Below are positions 30,943 through 39,374 of a DNA stretch of 44,195 nucleotides, piece after piece. The translations under genes and the position numbers were made by a program. The DNA comes from Pseudonocardia halophobica. Lineage in GTDB: Bacteria > Actinomycetota > Actinomycetes > Mycobacteriales > Pseudonocardiaceae. The DNA lies in the NCBI RefSeq assembly GCF_027922425.1, contig NZ_BSFQ01000048.1, positions 1-44,195 of the forward strand. Direction: 5' to 3'. Each line of letters opens with the position of its first letter. The first letter of the stretch is position 1. The notes below the pieces were generated by a model. The model saw only the letters and a list, made by a program, of their open reading frames with translations. It searched no databases and was not told where the DNA came from.

Positions 30943-31233
30943 ATGGCGGACGAAGAGCTCACCACCGATCAGCAGATCCGTGCAGCGATGTACGAGGTCG
31001 TTCGTGCGCAGATCACCGCAGACGGCGACCGTGACGCCAAGAAGTTGGCAGCGCGCCCAATCCTTGAACAATTCGAGCGAGAGCACGGCGCGGCAGGCCT
31101 GCTACGGCTGACCGAGCGACTGTTTGTCCAGACGATGGAGCTGCACGCTCGGGCAGCAGCAGCGGGAGTGCCCTGGCCTCCTCGCCGCGAGGGCGGCGCC
31201 GCGGCAACCCGGCACGACGGCGGCGTTGACTGA
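30943..31233 (+). CDS. Hypothetical protein (96 aa)
   Basis: Begins MADEELTTDQQIRAAMYEVV and contains two helices rich in Arg, Glu and Leu (KKLAARPILEQFEREHGAAG, LLRLTERLFVQTMELHARAA) with a disordered C-terminal tail. The amino-acid balance suggests a real gene. No family recognised. It lies just downstream of the integrase within the putative island. Confidence 0.5.
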   Translation: MADEELTTDQQIRAAMYEVVRAQITADGDRDAKKLAARPILEQFEREHGAAGLLRLTERLFVQTMELHARAAAAGVPWPPRREGGAAATRHDGGVD

Positions 31234-31252
31234 GGTCGAGAGGACACCGTAC

Positions 31253-31611
31253 TCAGCGCCAAAAGGCCCGCCCGACGAGGCGCTCGTACCCCGCTCGCAG
31301 ACGCTCGCCAGCTGAGCGCGTCCGCTTCCGCATGCGAAGAGCCGTGTCGTCCTGGCGCCACACGTCAAGTCCCTTGAACGTCCGGACGTCTACGCCTGGG
31401 CTCTGCGGGTCACCACCCTCCCGGTCGAGGACCTCGAACAGCTTGGCGGTCTCCGCCAGATCGGCCTCCGTCGCGGGCGACGTTCAAATCGACCCGGATG
31501 TCGACTGCGATGATGTCGGCGCCCTCTTGCACCAGCCGCAGCACGTGGACGTGTTCCGGGCCGCGGGCCCGCGCCGGTGATGAAAGCGATCTTGCCGTCG
31601 ACTCGTCCCAA
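31253..31611 (-). pseudogene. SDR remnant (mycofactocin-coupled type) with frameshifts
   Basis: Read leftward from a TTG at 31611: GRVDGKIAFITGAG (cofactor-loop start of SDRs), then in a second frame HVLRLVQEGADIIAVDIR, then in a third frame ATEADLAETAKLFEVLDREG. The order and motifs match the N-terminal 60 residues of the carveol-dehydrogenase-like, mycofactocin-associated SDRs. Two frameshifts separate the pieces and no catalytic region follows; the third frame runs on to a TGA at 31253-31255 with unrelated sequence. The gene is dead. Confidence 0.7.
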
Positions 31612-31965
31612 GGGGCATCTCTTCGATGTCTGTCCAGAATGAAGAGTTGTCCGAGCCGGTCCGCGACCGCCGCTCGGGTTCGGGTCGGCGGAACTCGAAA
31701 CCGCAGTTGTCCGCGGCAGCGACATCGACACATCCGCGACGACGCGCGGGTGCCGACCGGCGCAGATTCCGTCGACCACGGACCGGGTGGTGGCTTCTCG
31801 TTCGTCTCCCATGGAGCCACCTCGTCATCGAGGAGCAAAGTCCTTGGCATCGTCGCCCGTGGTCTTCGTAACAGTTTGGTCTTGGACCTCCGTGATACCG
31901 ACTGCGCGGATCGCGTGGTCGCCGACGCGGCGGCGCCAACGGATCGTTGACGCCGCCGGGCGCGG
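31612..31965. other. Non-coding or decayed stretch, nothing recognised
   Basis: About 350 bases between the SDR remnant and the aldolase gene. Frames on both strands lack family motifs and natural composition. It is slightly less GC-rich than neighbours, in keeping with decayed DNA near the island's left part. Confidence 0.4.
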
Positions 31966-32982
31966 CTACCCCCGCTGCGAGAGGTCGAGGGCCACGTCGG
32001 TGATCATGTCCTCCTGGCCGCCGACCATCCTGCGGCGGCCGACCTCCACCAGGATCGCCCGCGTGTCCAGGCCGTACTGAGCTGCGGCACGCTCGGCGTG
32101 GCGCAGGAAGCTGGAGTACACCCCCGCGTAGCCAAGTGTCAGGGTCTCCCGGTCGACGCGGACCGGCCGGTCCTGCAACGGGCGCACGATGTCGTCCGCA
32201 GCGTCCTGCAGGGCGAACAGGTCGCAGCCGTGCTTCCAGCCGTAGATGTCCGCCACCGCCACGAACGCCTCGATGGGGCAGTTGCCCGCGCCGGCTCCGT
32301 GCCCGGCCAGGGAGGCGTCGACGCGGGTGACGCCCTCCTCGACCGCGATCACGGAGTTGGCGACCGACAGCGAGAGGTTCTCGTGCGCGTGGATGCCGAT
32401 CTGCGTCGCCGGGCTCAGCACATCCCGGTACGCGCGGACCCGGTCCCGGACGTCCCGCATGGTGAGCCTGCCGCCCGAGTCGGTGACGTACACGCAGTGC
32501 GCCCCCGCCTTCTCCATGACCTGCGCCTGCGCCGCAAGATCCGCGGCCGGCGCCACGTGCGACATCATCAGGAAGCCCGAGACGTCCATACCGAGCTCGC
32601 GGGCCTTCTCGATGTGCTGCACGGCGATGTCGGCCTCGGTGGCGTGCGTCGCAACTCGCACCGACGCGACGCCGAAGTCGTAGGCCTTGGCCAACTCGGC
32701 GATCGTGCCGATGCCGGGCAGCAGCAGGGTGGTGAGCCGGGCGTGCTCGACCACCTCGGCCGCCGCGGAGATCCACTCCCAGTCGGTGTTGCTGCCGGGG
32801 CCGTAGGTCAGGCTCGCCCCGGCGAGGCCGTCGCCGTGCGCGACCTCGATCGCGTCGACCCCCGCCCGGTCCACGGCGGCCGCGATCGCCTTGACGTCCG
32901 CCGGCGACATCCGGTGCCGGACGGCGTGCATGCCGTCTCGCAGCGTGACGTCCTGAACGTATAGCACGGGCTGTTCGCTCAC
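31966..32982 (-). CDS. dmpG: 4-hydroxy-2-oxovalerate aldolase
   Basis: A 338-residue HMGL-like TIM barrel: VQDVTLRDGMHAVRH (metal/substrate Arg-Asp pair), VAHGDGL, a VTDSGG strand, and IHAHENLSLSVANS carrying the two metal-binding His. The C-terminal helical domain (SSFLRHAERAA, LVEVGRRRMVGGQEDMI) forms the channel interface with the dehydrogenase. It splits 4-hydroxy-2-oxo acids to pyruvate and an aldehyde that is channelled to the DmpF partner. The GTG start overlaps the dehydrogenase stop as GTGA. It is the last gene of the lower meta-cleavage operon. Confidence 0.95.
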   Translation of the reverse strand: MSEQPVLYVQDVTLRDGMHAVRHRMSPADVKAIAAAVDRAGVDAIEVAHGDGLAGASLTYGPGSNTDWEWISAAAEVVEHARLTTLLLPGIGTIAELAKAYDFGVASVRVATHATEADIAVQHIEKARELGMDVSGFLMMSHVAPAADLAAQAQVMEKAGAHCVYVTDSGGRLTMRDVRDRVRAYRDVLSPATQIGIHAHENLSLSVANSVIAVEEGVTRVDASLAGHGAGAGNCPIEAFVAVADIYGWKHGCDLFALQDAADDIVRPLQDRPVRVDRETLTLGYAGVYSSFLRHAERAAAQYGLDTRAILVEVGRRRMVGGQEDMITDVALDLSQRG

Positions 32983-33917
32983 GAAGCCACCTTTACGCGC
33001 GACCGCGCGACCAACTGCTCCGCGGTGCGCAGCGCCGCCGAGGTCATGATGTCTAGGTTCCCGGCGTAGGACGGCAGATAGTGCGCCGCCCCCTCGACCT
33101 CGAGGAACACCGACACCCGCCACCGTGGCCGGGGGCCCTCCCCGATCAGGGTGCCCAGGGGCTCGTCGTCGGGAACCGGGTCGACCTGCACCTCCTGCTT
33201 GAGCCGGTAGCCGGGCACGTACCGCGACACCTCCTCGTGCATCGCCGCGACGCTCGCGCGGATCTCGTCGGGATCCCCGCCGGCGGCGAGGCACAGCACC
33301 GTGTCCCGCATGATCATCGGCGGCTCCGCGGGGTTCAGCACGATGATCGCCTTGCCCCGCCGCGCGCCGCCCACGACCTCGATCGCTCGGCTCGTGGTCT
33401 CGGTGAACTCGTCGATGTTGGCCCGGGTGCCGGGCCCCGCGGACCTCGACGCGATGGAGGCGACGATCTCCGCATACGGCACGTCGGTCACCCGCGAGAC
33501 GGCGGCGACCATCGGGATCGTCGCCTGCCCGCCGCAGGTCACCATGTTGACGTTGCGCGCGTCGCGGTGCTGCTCGAGGTTCACCGCGGGCACCACGAAC
33601 GGACCGATCGCGGCCGGCGTGAGGTCCACCAGGATCCGACCGTGCGGCTCCAGCAGCGCGGCGTTCGCAACGTGTGCCCGGGCGGACGTCGCGTCGAAGA
33701 CGATGCCGATCTCGGAGAAGACCGGCAGCTCCAGCAGACCCGCCACGCCGTCGGCCGTGGTGGCGAAACCCATCCGACGGGCTCGGGCGAGGCCCTCGGA
33801 CTCGGGGTCGATGCCGACCATCGCCCCCATCTCCAACGCCCCGGACAGCCGGACCACCTTCATCATCAGGTCCGACCCGATGTTGCCGGACCCAACGATC
33901 GCGACCTTCGTCCTCAT
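32979..33917 (-). CDS. dmpF: Acetaldehyde dehydrogenase (acylating), aldolase partner
   Basis: A 312-residue enzyme: VAIVGSGNIGSDLM (NAD loop), IVFDATSARAHVAN, VDLTPAAIGP, NMVTCGGQATIPM with catalytic Cys128, and a C-terminal IMTSAALRTAEQLV. It oxidises acetaldehyde or a longer aldehyde with CoA and NAD to the acyl-CoA, forming a channelling complex with the aldolase. The ATG overlaps the hydratase stop as ATGA and its own stop overlaps the aldolase start, so the three are one coupled unit. Confidence 0.95.
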   Translation of the reverse strand: MRTKVAIVGSGNIGSDLMMKVVRLSGALEMGAMVGIDPESEGLARARRMGFATTADGVAGLLELPVFSEIGIVFDATSARAHVANAALLEPHGRILVDLTPAAIGPFVVPAVNLEQHRDARNVNMVTCGGQATIPMVAAVSRVTDVPYAEIVASIASRSAGPGTRANIDEFTETTSRAIEVVGGARRGKAIIVLNPAEPPMIMRDTVLCLAAGGDPDEIRASVAAMHEEVSRYVPGYRLKQEVQVDPVPDDEPLGTLIGEGPRPRWRVSVFLEVEGAAHYLPSYAGNLDIMTSAALRTAEQLVARSRVKVAS

Positions 33918-34765
33918 CGCGGGAGCCCGACCGTCCGCACGACCGCCGGACCGGCGGCGGGGTCGACGACAGGCTTGACGGCGACCGACACGCTGCCGAG
34001 CGAGGAGAGCGTCGCGGTGTAGGACCCGCCCGCGCTGATCGAGACCATCGGCCCGAGCGCGCCCGAGAGAATCACCTCTCCGGCCCGCAGCGGCACGCCG
34101 AGCCCCCGGCAGGTCCGCGCGAGCCAGAGCACGGCCAGGACCGGGTCGCCGAGGCAGTCTGCGCCGGTGCCCCGGCTGAGCAGCTCACCGGCCCCGTCGC
34201 GCATCTCCATGCGTACCCCGGGCAGGTCGACCTCCGACAGCGGCGTGGGCCGCCCGCCGAGCACATACATCGCCCCCGACGCGTTGTCGGCCACGGTGTC
34301 GACGAACGTGATGTCCCAGCCGGCGATCCGCGAGTCGACGATCTCCAGCGCAGGGACCACGTGCCTCGTCGCCCGCCGGACCGTCTCCTCGTCGAGGTCG
34401 TCGTCGGCGAGGTCCGCCCCCAAAACGAACGCGATCTCCGCCTCGACCTTCGGCTGGAGCAGTCGGTCCGCCGGGGCCACCCCGCCGTCGGGGACCTCGG
34501 CGTCCGCGAACAGCACGCCGAAGTCCGGCTGGTCCACGCCGAGCTGGGTCTGCACGGCAACCGACGTCAGCCCGATCTTGCGGCCGACCACGCGCCGTCC
34601 CGCCTCCTCGGCGGCCCGGGTGAGAAGGGTCTGCACGGCGTAGCCGGTCGCGGCAGTGCTGTCCGGCAGCAGGCCCCGAACCGGGTCACAAGGGATCAGG
34701 GTGCGGGCCGCGTCCAGCAATCTCGTGGCGGCCGCCTCGACGCCGTGGTCCTGGCTCTGGCTCAT
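33914..34765 (-). CDS. dmpE: 2-keto-4-pentenoate hydratase-like enzyme
   Basis: A 283-residue member of the fumarylacetoacetase-like hydratase family: GRKIGLTSVAVQTQLGV, PKVEAEIAFVLGADL (Glu metal ligands), ALEIVDSRIAGWDITFVDTV, LARTCRGLGVPLRAGEVILSG. It adds water to 2-oxopent-4-enoate type dienols to give the 4-hydroxy-2-oxo acid used by the aldolase. The start is the ATG at 34765 with GGGAGGAT before it. First of three coupled lower-pathway genes. Confidence 0.92.
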   Translation of the reverse strand: MSQSQDHGVEAAATRLLDAARTLIPCDPVRGLLPDSTAATGYAVQTLLTRAAEEAGRRVVGRKIGLTSVAVQTQLGVDQPDFGVLFADAEVPDGGVAPADRLLQPKVEAEIAFVLGADLADDDLDEETVRRATRHVVPALEIVDSRIAGWDITFVDTVADNASGAMYVLGGRPTPLSEVDLPGVRMEMRDGAGELLSRGTGADCLGDPVLAVLWLARTCRGLGVPLRAGEVILSGALGPMVSISAGGSYTATLSSLGSVSVAVKPVVDPAAGPAVVRTVGLPR

Positions 34766-34887
34766 GCATCCTCCCGGCTCCCCGGCGAGTGGGTTCGGGC
34801 CCGCCGGTCGGCCGAGTCTCATCATCCGAGGCCGACCCGGCCCAGTCCCCGTTCCGGTGGACGGGACGAGTGGGCGACTAACCATGG

Positions 34888-35700
34888 TCAGGTCAGCACG
34901 CCCCCGGTGCGCGCGGCGTGCACCGCGGCCGTCCGGTTGGACACCCCGAGCTTTCGCATGGCCGACCGCAAGTAGGCCTTCACGGTCAGCGGGCTCAACC
35001 CGAGGTCGTCCGCGACCTGCTGGTTGCTACGGCCCACTGCGACCCGGCGGAGCACGTCGACCTCGCGGGGCGCGAGGACCGCCGTGCCGGGGTCCGCGGG
35101 TGCGGGGGGTTCCTCGACCAGGCATCGGTGTATGCCCTCCAGACGGCCGCGGAGCACCGGGTCCCGGACCTCCGCGGCAGCGCGGGCGAGCTCGCGCAAC
35201 GCCTCGGCCGGGGTCCAGGGCCGCCGATGGTGGGTCGCGGGTGCGGCCCCGAGGACGAGGGCCAGCTCGTTGCTGACCCGGCGGGCCCCGTCGAGCGCCC
35301 GGTCCCCGAGCGGACACCCGTCGCGCGCCGCGCCGTAGAGGACTGCGCGGATGCGCCCATCCACGACCACAGGGTGGGCGAAGGTGGAGGTCAACCGCTC
35401 GCGCACGACGCGTTCGGCGAACTCGTGGGTAATGGTGCCGTCGGTGATGTAGTCGTCGACCGAGCAGGGCGCTCTGGCGGCGAGGACCGCGCCGCCCAGC
35501 CCGCGACCGGGACGGACCCGCGCCCCGTTGAGGGCGTCGTCGAGCGAGCCCAGGGTGCGGTCGAGCACGAGCAGCTCGCCGCCGGAACCGTGGCGCACGA
35601 TCCCGCCCGCCACCAGGGGCACGCCGGTCTCGGCACGCAGCCGGTTTAGTGCCCCGTCCAACACGACGAGATCCCCCCGTGAGGGGTCAGAGTCCCGCAT
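34888..35700 (-). CDS. LuxR-family transcriptional regulator with GAF-like sensor
   Basis: A 270-residue regulator. The N-terminal 150 residues look like a GAF sensor (LRAETGVPLVAGGIVRH, TFAHPVVVDGRIRAVLYGAA). The C-terminal 65 residues are a LuxR helix-turn-helix (LAPREVDVLRRVAVGRSNQQ, then LSPLTVKAYLRSAMRKLGV). GGGAGGTG precedes the ATG at 35700. It sits 122 bases upstream of the hydratase gene on the same strand and is the natural candidate to control the lower pathway in response to an aromatic metabolite (inference). Confidence 0.88.
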   Translation of the reverse strand: MRDSDPSRGDLVVLDGALNRLRAETGVPLVAGGIVRHGSGGELLVLDRTLGSLDDALNGARVRPGRGLGGAVLAARAPCSVDDYITDGTITHEFAERVVRERLTSTFAHPVVVDGRIRAVLYGAARDGCPLGDRALDGARRVSNELALVLGAAPATHHRRPWTPAEALRELARAAAEVRDPVLRGRLEGIHRCLVEEPPAPADPGTAVLAPREVDVLRRVAVGRSNQQVADDLGLSPLTVKAYLRSAMRKLGVSNRTAAVHAARTGGVLT

Positions 35701-35848
35701 CGTCTCGCACCTCCCGTGGGCCGGTCGGCACGGCCCGCGCCGGGACTCGCCGGACGACGCCCAGGCGCCGACGCCCGTATCAGGGCTCCAGTCTCGCGGA
35801 CGACGACGTTCGACGGCCAGGCCCGGCGCCTCCTTTCGACGGTAGTTC

Positions 35849-36605
35849 TCAGCCCATGTAGGCACCGCCGTCCACCACGAGGGTCTGCCCGGTGACGAAG
35901 CCGTCACCGCCCGCGGCCAGGAAGACGACCGGCCGGATGAGGTCCGCGGGGATTTCGTCGCGGGCGAGGGGGCGCTTGGCCGCCGCGTAGGGCCGCAGGG
36001 CGGCGTGCTCGTCGTTGGCGAGCATCCCGTCGCTGGCGACCAACCCCGGCGCGACGGCATTGACGCGGATCCCGTCTGCCCCCAGCTCGCGCGCCGCAGC
36101 CCTGGTCAACGCGATCACAGCCCCCTTCGAGGCGACGTAGTGCGCCAGGTCGGCCAGCCCGCCAGCGACGGACGTCGAGGCGATGGTGACGATGCTGCCG
36201 CTGCCCGCGCGGCGCATGCCCGGCACCACGGCCCGAAGGCAGGCGAACACACCGCGGACGTTAACGGCCTGGACCCGGTCCCACTCCTCGTCGGTGATCT
36301 CGGTGATCGGCGTGTGCGCCAGCCCGGTGAACAGCCCGGCGTTGGCGACCAGGACGTTCACCTCCCCCAGCTCCGCCGCCGACTCGGCGACGAACCGCTC
36401 GACCGCGGCGCCGTCGGTGACGTCCACGATCCCGCCCCGGGCCTTCACCCTGCCGCGAGCAGCCGGTCGACGGTGTCGGTCGGGTCGACCACATCGCAGA
36501 CGGCGATCGCGGCGCCCGCCGCGCCGAGCCCGTCGCACAGCGCGGCGCCGATGCCCTCGGCGCCCCCGGTCACCAGCGCGACCGGCCCGTCAGCTCGCCG
36601 CTCAC
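35849..36605 (-). pseudogene. Short-chain dehydrogenase/reductase with two frameshifts
   Basis: An SDR spans the region but not in one frame. From the GTG at 36605, which overlaps the P450 stop as GTGA, it reads MSGELTGR. A missing base (CGGTCGCG where CGGGTCGCG would keep frame, near 36582) shifts to VALVTGGAEGIGAAL and continues to AVCDVVDPTDTVDRLLAAG. A second missing base at GGGTGAAGG (near 36449) shifts to the long remainder KARGGIVDVTDG with NANAG-like VANAGLF, IVTIASTS and the active-site YVASK, ending VDGGAYMG. Both lesions are in G runs, so assembly error is as likely as real decay. If intact it would be a 250-residue NAD-dependent dehydrogenase. Confidence 0.78.
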
Positions 36606-37810
36606 GCCGCCACCAGCCGCACCGGGAGGGACCCGAGGCCCCGCATCACGTTGTTCAGCCGCCAGACCGGGTCGCCGACGAGCTCGATCCGCTCGACGCG
36701 GCGGGCCAGCTCGGCCACCATCACCTCACCCTGCAGCCGGGCTGCGATCTGCCCCAGGCACGAGTGCACTCCGGAGCCGAAGCCGAGGTGCCCCGCCGGG
36801 CGGCGGTGGACGTCGAAGCGGTCGGGGTCCTTCCAGCGCGCGGGATCGCGGTTGGCCGACCCGAAGAACACCAGCACCCTGGCCCCTGGGGGCAGCTCCG
36901 CGTCGCCGATCCTGGCGGGCCGAGTGCAGCTGCGCGCCATGACCTGGACCGGGGTCAGCATCCGGACGGTCTCCTCGAAGGCGAGCCGGGCGAGGGCGGG
37001 GTCGGCCCGCAGCGCGGCCCATTGCGTCGGGTCGGCGGCGAGGTGGAAGAGGGCCCCCGACAGGGCGCTGACCGTGGTGTCGATGCCCGCGGTGAGGAAG
37101 TTGCGCACGAGCATCCCGGCCTCGTGCTCGGTGATCGTGCCCTCGTCGGCGAAACCGTAGATCGTCGCGCCGTAGCCGACGGACGCCAGGTTCTCCCGCA
37201 GCATGCACCGCGCCACCCAGGCCCGGGCTTCGGCGGCCCGCTCCAGCGCGGCGCCGAACAGCTCGTTCGGCGGGCCGAAGCCGTTGAACACAAGTTCGCC
37301 CATCGGCAGCAGCAGCTCGCGGCCCTCGACGGGCAGGCCGATGGCGTCGGGCAGCACCTGCAGCGGGAACACCTCGGCCAGGTCGCGCACCGCGTCGACA
37401 GTTCCGCGGGCCAGCAGTCCATCCACCAGTGCACGCGCCCGCTGCTCGGCGCCCTCGCGCAGCCTGCGGACCGACGGCGCGGCGAGGATCGGGGTGAACA
37501 CCTTGCGGAACCGCGCGTGGTCCGGGGGGTCCTGCTCGAGCAGCAGACCCGGCGCGCGGAAGTAGCCGGGCTCGCGGGGGTCCTGCAGGCCCACCCCGGC
37601 CGCGCTGCTGAACGTCTGCCAGTCCTTCAGGACGGCTGCCACCTCGGTGTGACGGGCCACAGCGTAGTGCCGGCAGCTCGGCAGGTACACGACCGGCCCC
37701 GCCTCCCGCAGCCGCGCGTACATCGGATAGGGGTCACGGAGGTTCTCGGGGTCGAAAGGGTCGTCGTCGAGGACCGGGACCTCGACGGGCCGGGCGATCT
37801 CAGTCGGCAT
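36602..37810 (-). CDS. Cytochrome P450, possibly CYP199-like
   Basis: A 402-residue P450: LEQDPPDHARFRKVF (C helix), FLTAGIDTTVSALS (I helix), FEETVR (ExxR) and HLGFGSGVHSCLGQIAARLQ with the haem Cys351. The C-terminus (WRLNNVMRGLGSLPVRL) recalls CYP199 enzymes, which oxidise para-substituted benzoates; this subfamily call is tentative. It is coupled to the SDR by GTGA, fitting an oxidation followed by dehydrogenation. No ferredoxin of the 2Fe-2S adrenodoxin type lies next to it. CCGGAGGTGA precedes the ATG. Confidence 0.9.
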   Translation of the reverse strand: MPTEIARPVEVPVLDDDPFDPENLRDPYPMYARLREAGPVVYLPSCRHYAVARHTEVAAVLKDWQTFSSAAGVGLQDPREPGYFRAPGLLLEQDPPDHARFRKVFTPILAAPSVRRLREGAEQRARALVDGLLARGTVDAVRDLAEVFPLQVLPDAIGLPVEGRELLLPMGELVFNGFGPPNELFGAALERAAEARAWVARCMLRENLASVGYGATIYGFADEGTITEHEAGMLVRNFLTAGIDTTVSALSGALFHLAADPTQWAALRADPALARLAFEETVRMLTPVQVMARSCTRPARIGDAELPPGARVLVFFGSANRDPARWKDPDRFDVHRRPAGHLGFGSGVHSCLGQIAARLQGEVMVAELARRVERIELVGDPVWRLNNVMRGLGSLPVRLVAA

Positions 37811-37922
37811 CGCTGGTCACCTCCGGAGAGAAGGGGCGAGAAACCTGGAGGAAAATGGATGCGGAGTAGGCGCCGAGTCAAGGTAAGCACCTCCTTTCGG
37901 TCGTAGTTGGAGGGGCGTTCCG

Positions 37923-37960
37923 AACTTTTCCGGACAACTCTTGACACCGGTTGAAAAGTT
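37923..37960. promoter_or_regulatory. Inverted repeat upstream of the P450 gene (possible IclR operator)
   Basis: AACTTTTC (37923-37930) and GAAAAGTT (37953-37960) are exact complements 22 bases apart. Each arm is next to a CCGG, so the conserved arm is longer than eight bases with small offsets. TTGACA (37941-37946) lies in the centre. It is an AT-rich island in GC-rich DNA, 113 bases before the P450 start, well placed for binding by the IclR regulator or another factor. Confidence 0.55.
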
Positions 37961-38032
37961 GGGTCACGGTACTCTCGGCTGACTCCGGTCCGCCTCCGCC
38001 GCCATCGCACCTCATCGTGGAGGTCGTTCGAC

Positions 38033-38475
38033 ATGGGCATTCTCGGGACCGCGGGCAAGAACCTCACGGCCGCCGCGACCTGTAGGACACTGGCTCTGAT
38101 CTGATGGTTCGCGCCGGATTACTCGACAAGGCACGTCCGAGTCTTCACCTTCGACCCGCTGCCGCGCCCACCGAGCAGTACCGCTTCCACCGCGGCTACC
38201 TGCTATGCGCGACGGCCAGGTTGCACGGCCTGGTCGAGTCCGAGCTGCGCGCCCACCGTATGGGCCCCGCCGGCGTGACGCAGTAGTGGTCCGGCGAGAT
38301 GCCGAGGGCGGTACGTCGCCGTGCAGGGCGGGGCGGTGTCGTCGATGCCGGAGACCTGGTACTCCTTCGCCGACATCTTCCACACGTTGCATCGGTGGAG
38401 CGACCAGGAGGGCCGGGTCGGGCACGGCTCGATGAGGGAGGGCTACAACCTCGACCAGGTCTGCGGCATGCGCAG
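38033..38475 (+). pseudogene. Decayed plus-strand gene, family not recognised
   Basis: A start-like site (GGAGGTCGTTCGAC then ATG at 38033) opens MGILGTAGKNLTAAATC and stops after 23 codons. Coding-like pieces then appear in different plus frames: WFAPDYSTRHVRVFTFDPLP, then EQYRFHRGYLLCATARLHGL with VESELRAHRMGPAG, then ETWYSFADIFHTLHRWSDQE. Their varied composition differs from the Arg/Pro-rich shadow frames around. I cannot name the family; the order suggests one gene broken by several frameshifts and stops. Confidence 0.4.
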
Positions 38476-38491
38476 AACGGCGCGGCGTCGG

Positions 38492-39286
38492 TCACATCTC
38501 CCGCGGGAACCAGTGCTGCCTGCCGCTCTCGAGCGAGGACCGCACAGAGGAGGCGATGGCCGCCGCCGTCTGCCGCAGCATCGACTCGGCCCCCTTGGGC
38601 AGCGGCGCGTTCGTGCGGTACGACGCCGACACCGCCGCGACGGCGTACTCGTTCACCACGATCGGCGCCCCGATGCACGCGAGACCGGGCTGCGCCTCCT
38701 CGTACTCGTGGGCAAGACCGCTCGTCCGCACCTCAGTGAGCTCGGCGAAAAGCTCGTCGGCGTCTCGGATCGAGCTCGGCGTCAACCGCGGCAGCGGACA
38801 CGGCAGCAGGTCCGGCAGGTCCTCGGGCGCCTCGTGGGCGAGCAGTGCCTTGCCCACCGCGGTGCAGCTGGCGGGCAGCCGCGCGCCGATCCCCGAGAGC
38901 ACCGAAGCCGAGTGCTCGCTGGGCAGTTTTTCCAGGTAGACGACCTCGAAGCCGCGGAGCACCGCGAAGTGTACGGTCTGCCCGGTGAAGCGGTGCAGGG
39001 CGGCTAGGTACGGCACCGCGCGGTCCCGCATGCCCACCGCGGGCGGCATTGAGCCGAGCCGGAACATAGTCAGCCCGATCTTGTAGCCGGAGCGGTGCTG
39101 CTCGATCGCCCCCAGCTCGACCAGCCGGGCCAGCAGTCGGTGCACCGTAGACTTCGGCAGGCCGGACGCGCTGGTCAGCTCGTTGAGCGTCATCACCCGC
39201 TCCTGGGCATTGAACGCGTTCAACAGGTCGAAGGCCTTGGAAAGGATGGACGGCGGCGGCCCCTCACGTCCCATCGACCGCTCCAT
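38492..39286 (-). CDS. IclR-family transcriptional regulator
   Basis: A 264-residue IclR protein. The N-terminal winged helix (about 10-75) reads ILSKAFDLLNAFNAQERVMT, ELTSASGLPKSTVHRLLARL. The effector domain (about 85-255) includes TVHFAVLRGFEVVYLEKL, CTAVGKALLAH and ACIGAPIVVNEYAVAAVSAS. IclR proteins commonly control aromatic catabolic operons. The ATG at 39286 is chosen behind GGCGAGGCGG; another Met lies four codons later. It follows the amidohydrolase gene by 88 bases on the same strand, so it may be part of, and regulate, the upstream dioxygenase operon or the P450 unit. Confidence 0.9.
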   Translation of the reverse strand: MERSMGREGPPPSILSKAFDLLNAFNAQERVMTLNELTSASGLPKSTVHRLLARLVELGAIEQHRSGYKIGLTMFRLGSMPPAVGMRDRAVPYLAALHRFTGQTVHFAVLRGFEVVYLEKLPSEHSASVLSGIGARLPASCTAVGKALLAHEAPEDLPDLLPCPLPRLTPSSIRDADELFAELTEVRTSGLAHEYEEAQPGLACIGAPIVVNEYAVAAVSASYRTNAPLPKGAESMLRQTAAAIASSVRSSLESGRQHWFPREM

Positions 39287-39374
39287 CGCGTCCGCCTCGC
39301 CTACGCCGACCACCTTGCCCGGTGGCCGCCGGCGGGGGGGACCACCCGTTCCAGCCACTGGAACGACGGTGAGC

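Larger units (their letters stand above)
37811..38491. other. 681-base region with inverted repeat and decayed plus-strand coding
   Basis: Between the P450 and IclR genes lie a purine-rich leader with GAAAGGAGG on the minus strand (near 37890), the AACTTTTC inverted repeat (37923-37960) and, further right, plus-strand coding remnants (38033-38475). A related leader motif (AACTAC-N4-GAAAGGAGG) occurs near 35828-35847 downstream of the broken SDR. No intact gene is seen. Confidence 0.45.

Noticed and set aside
31612..31965. Open frames on both strands considered as a small gene
   Set aside because: No motif, no ribosome-binding site and unnatural composition in every frame.
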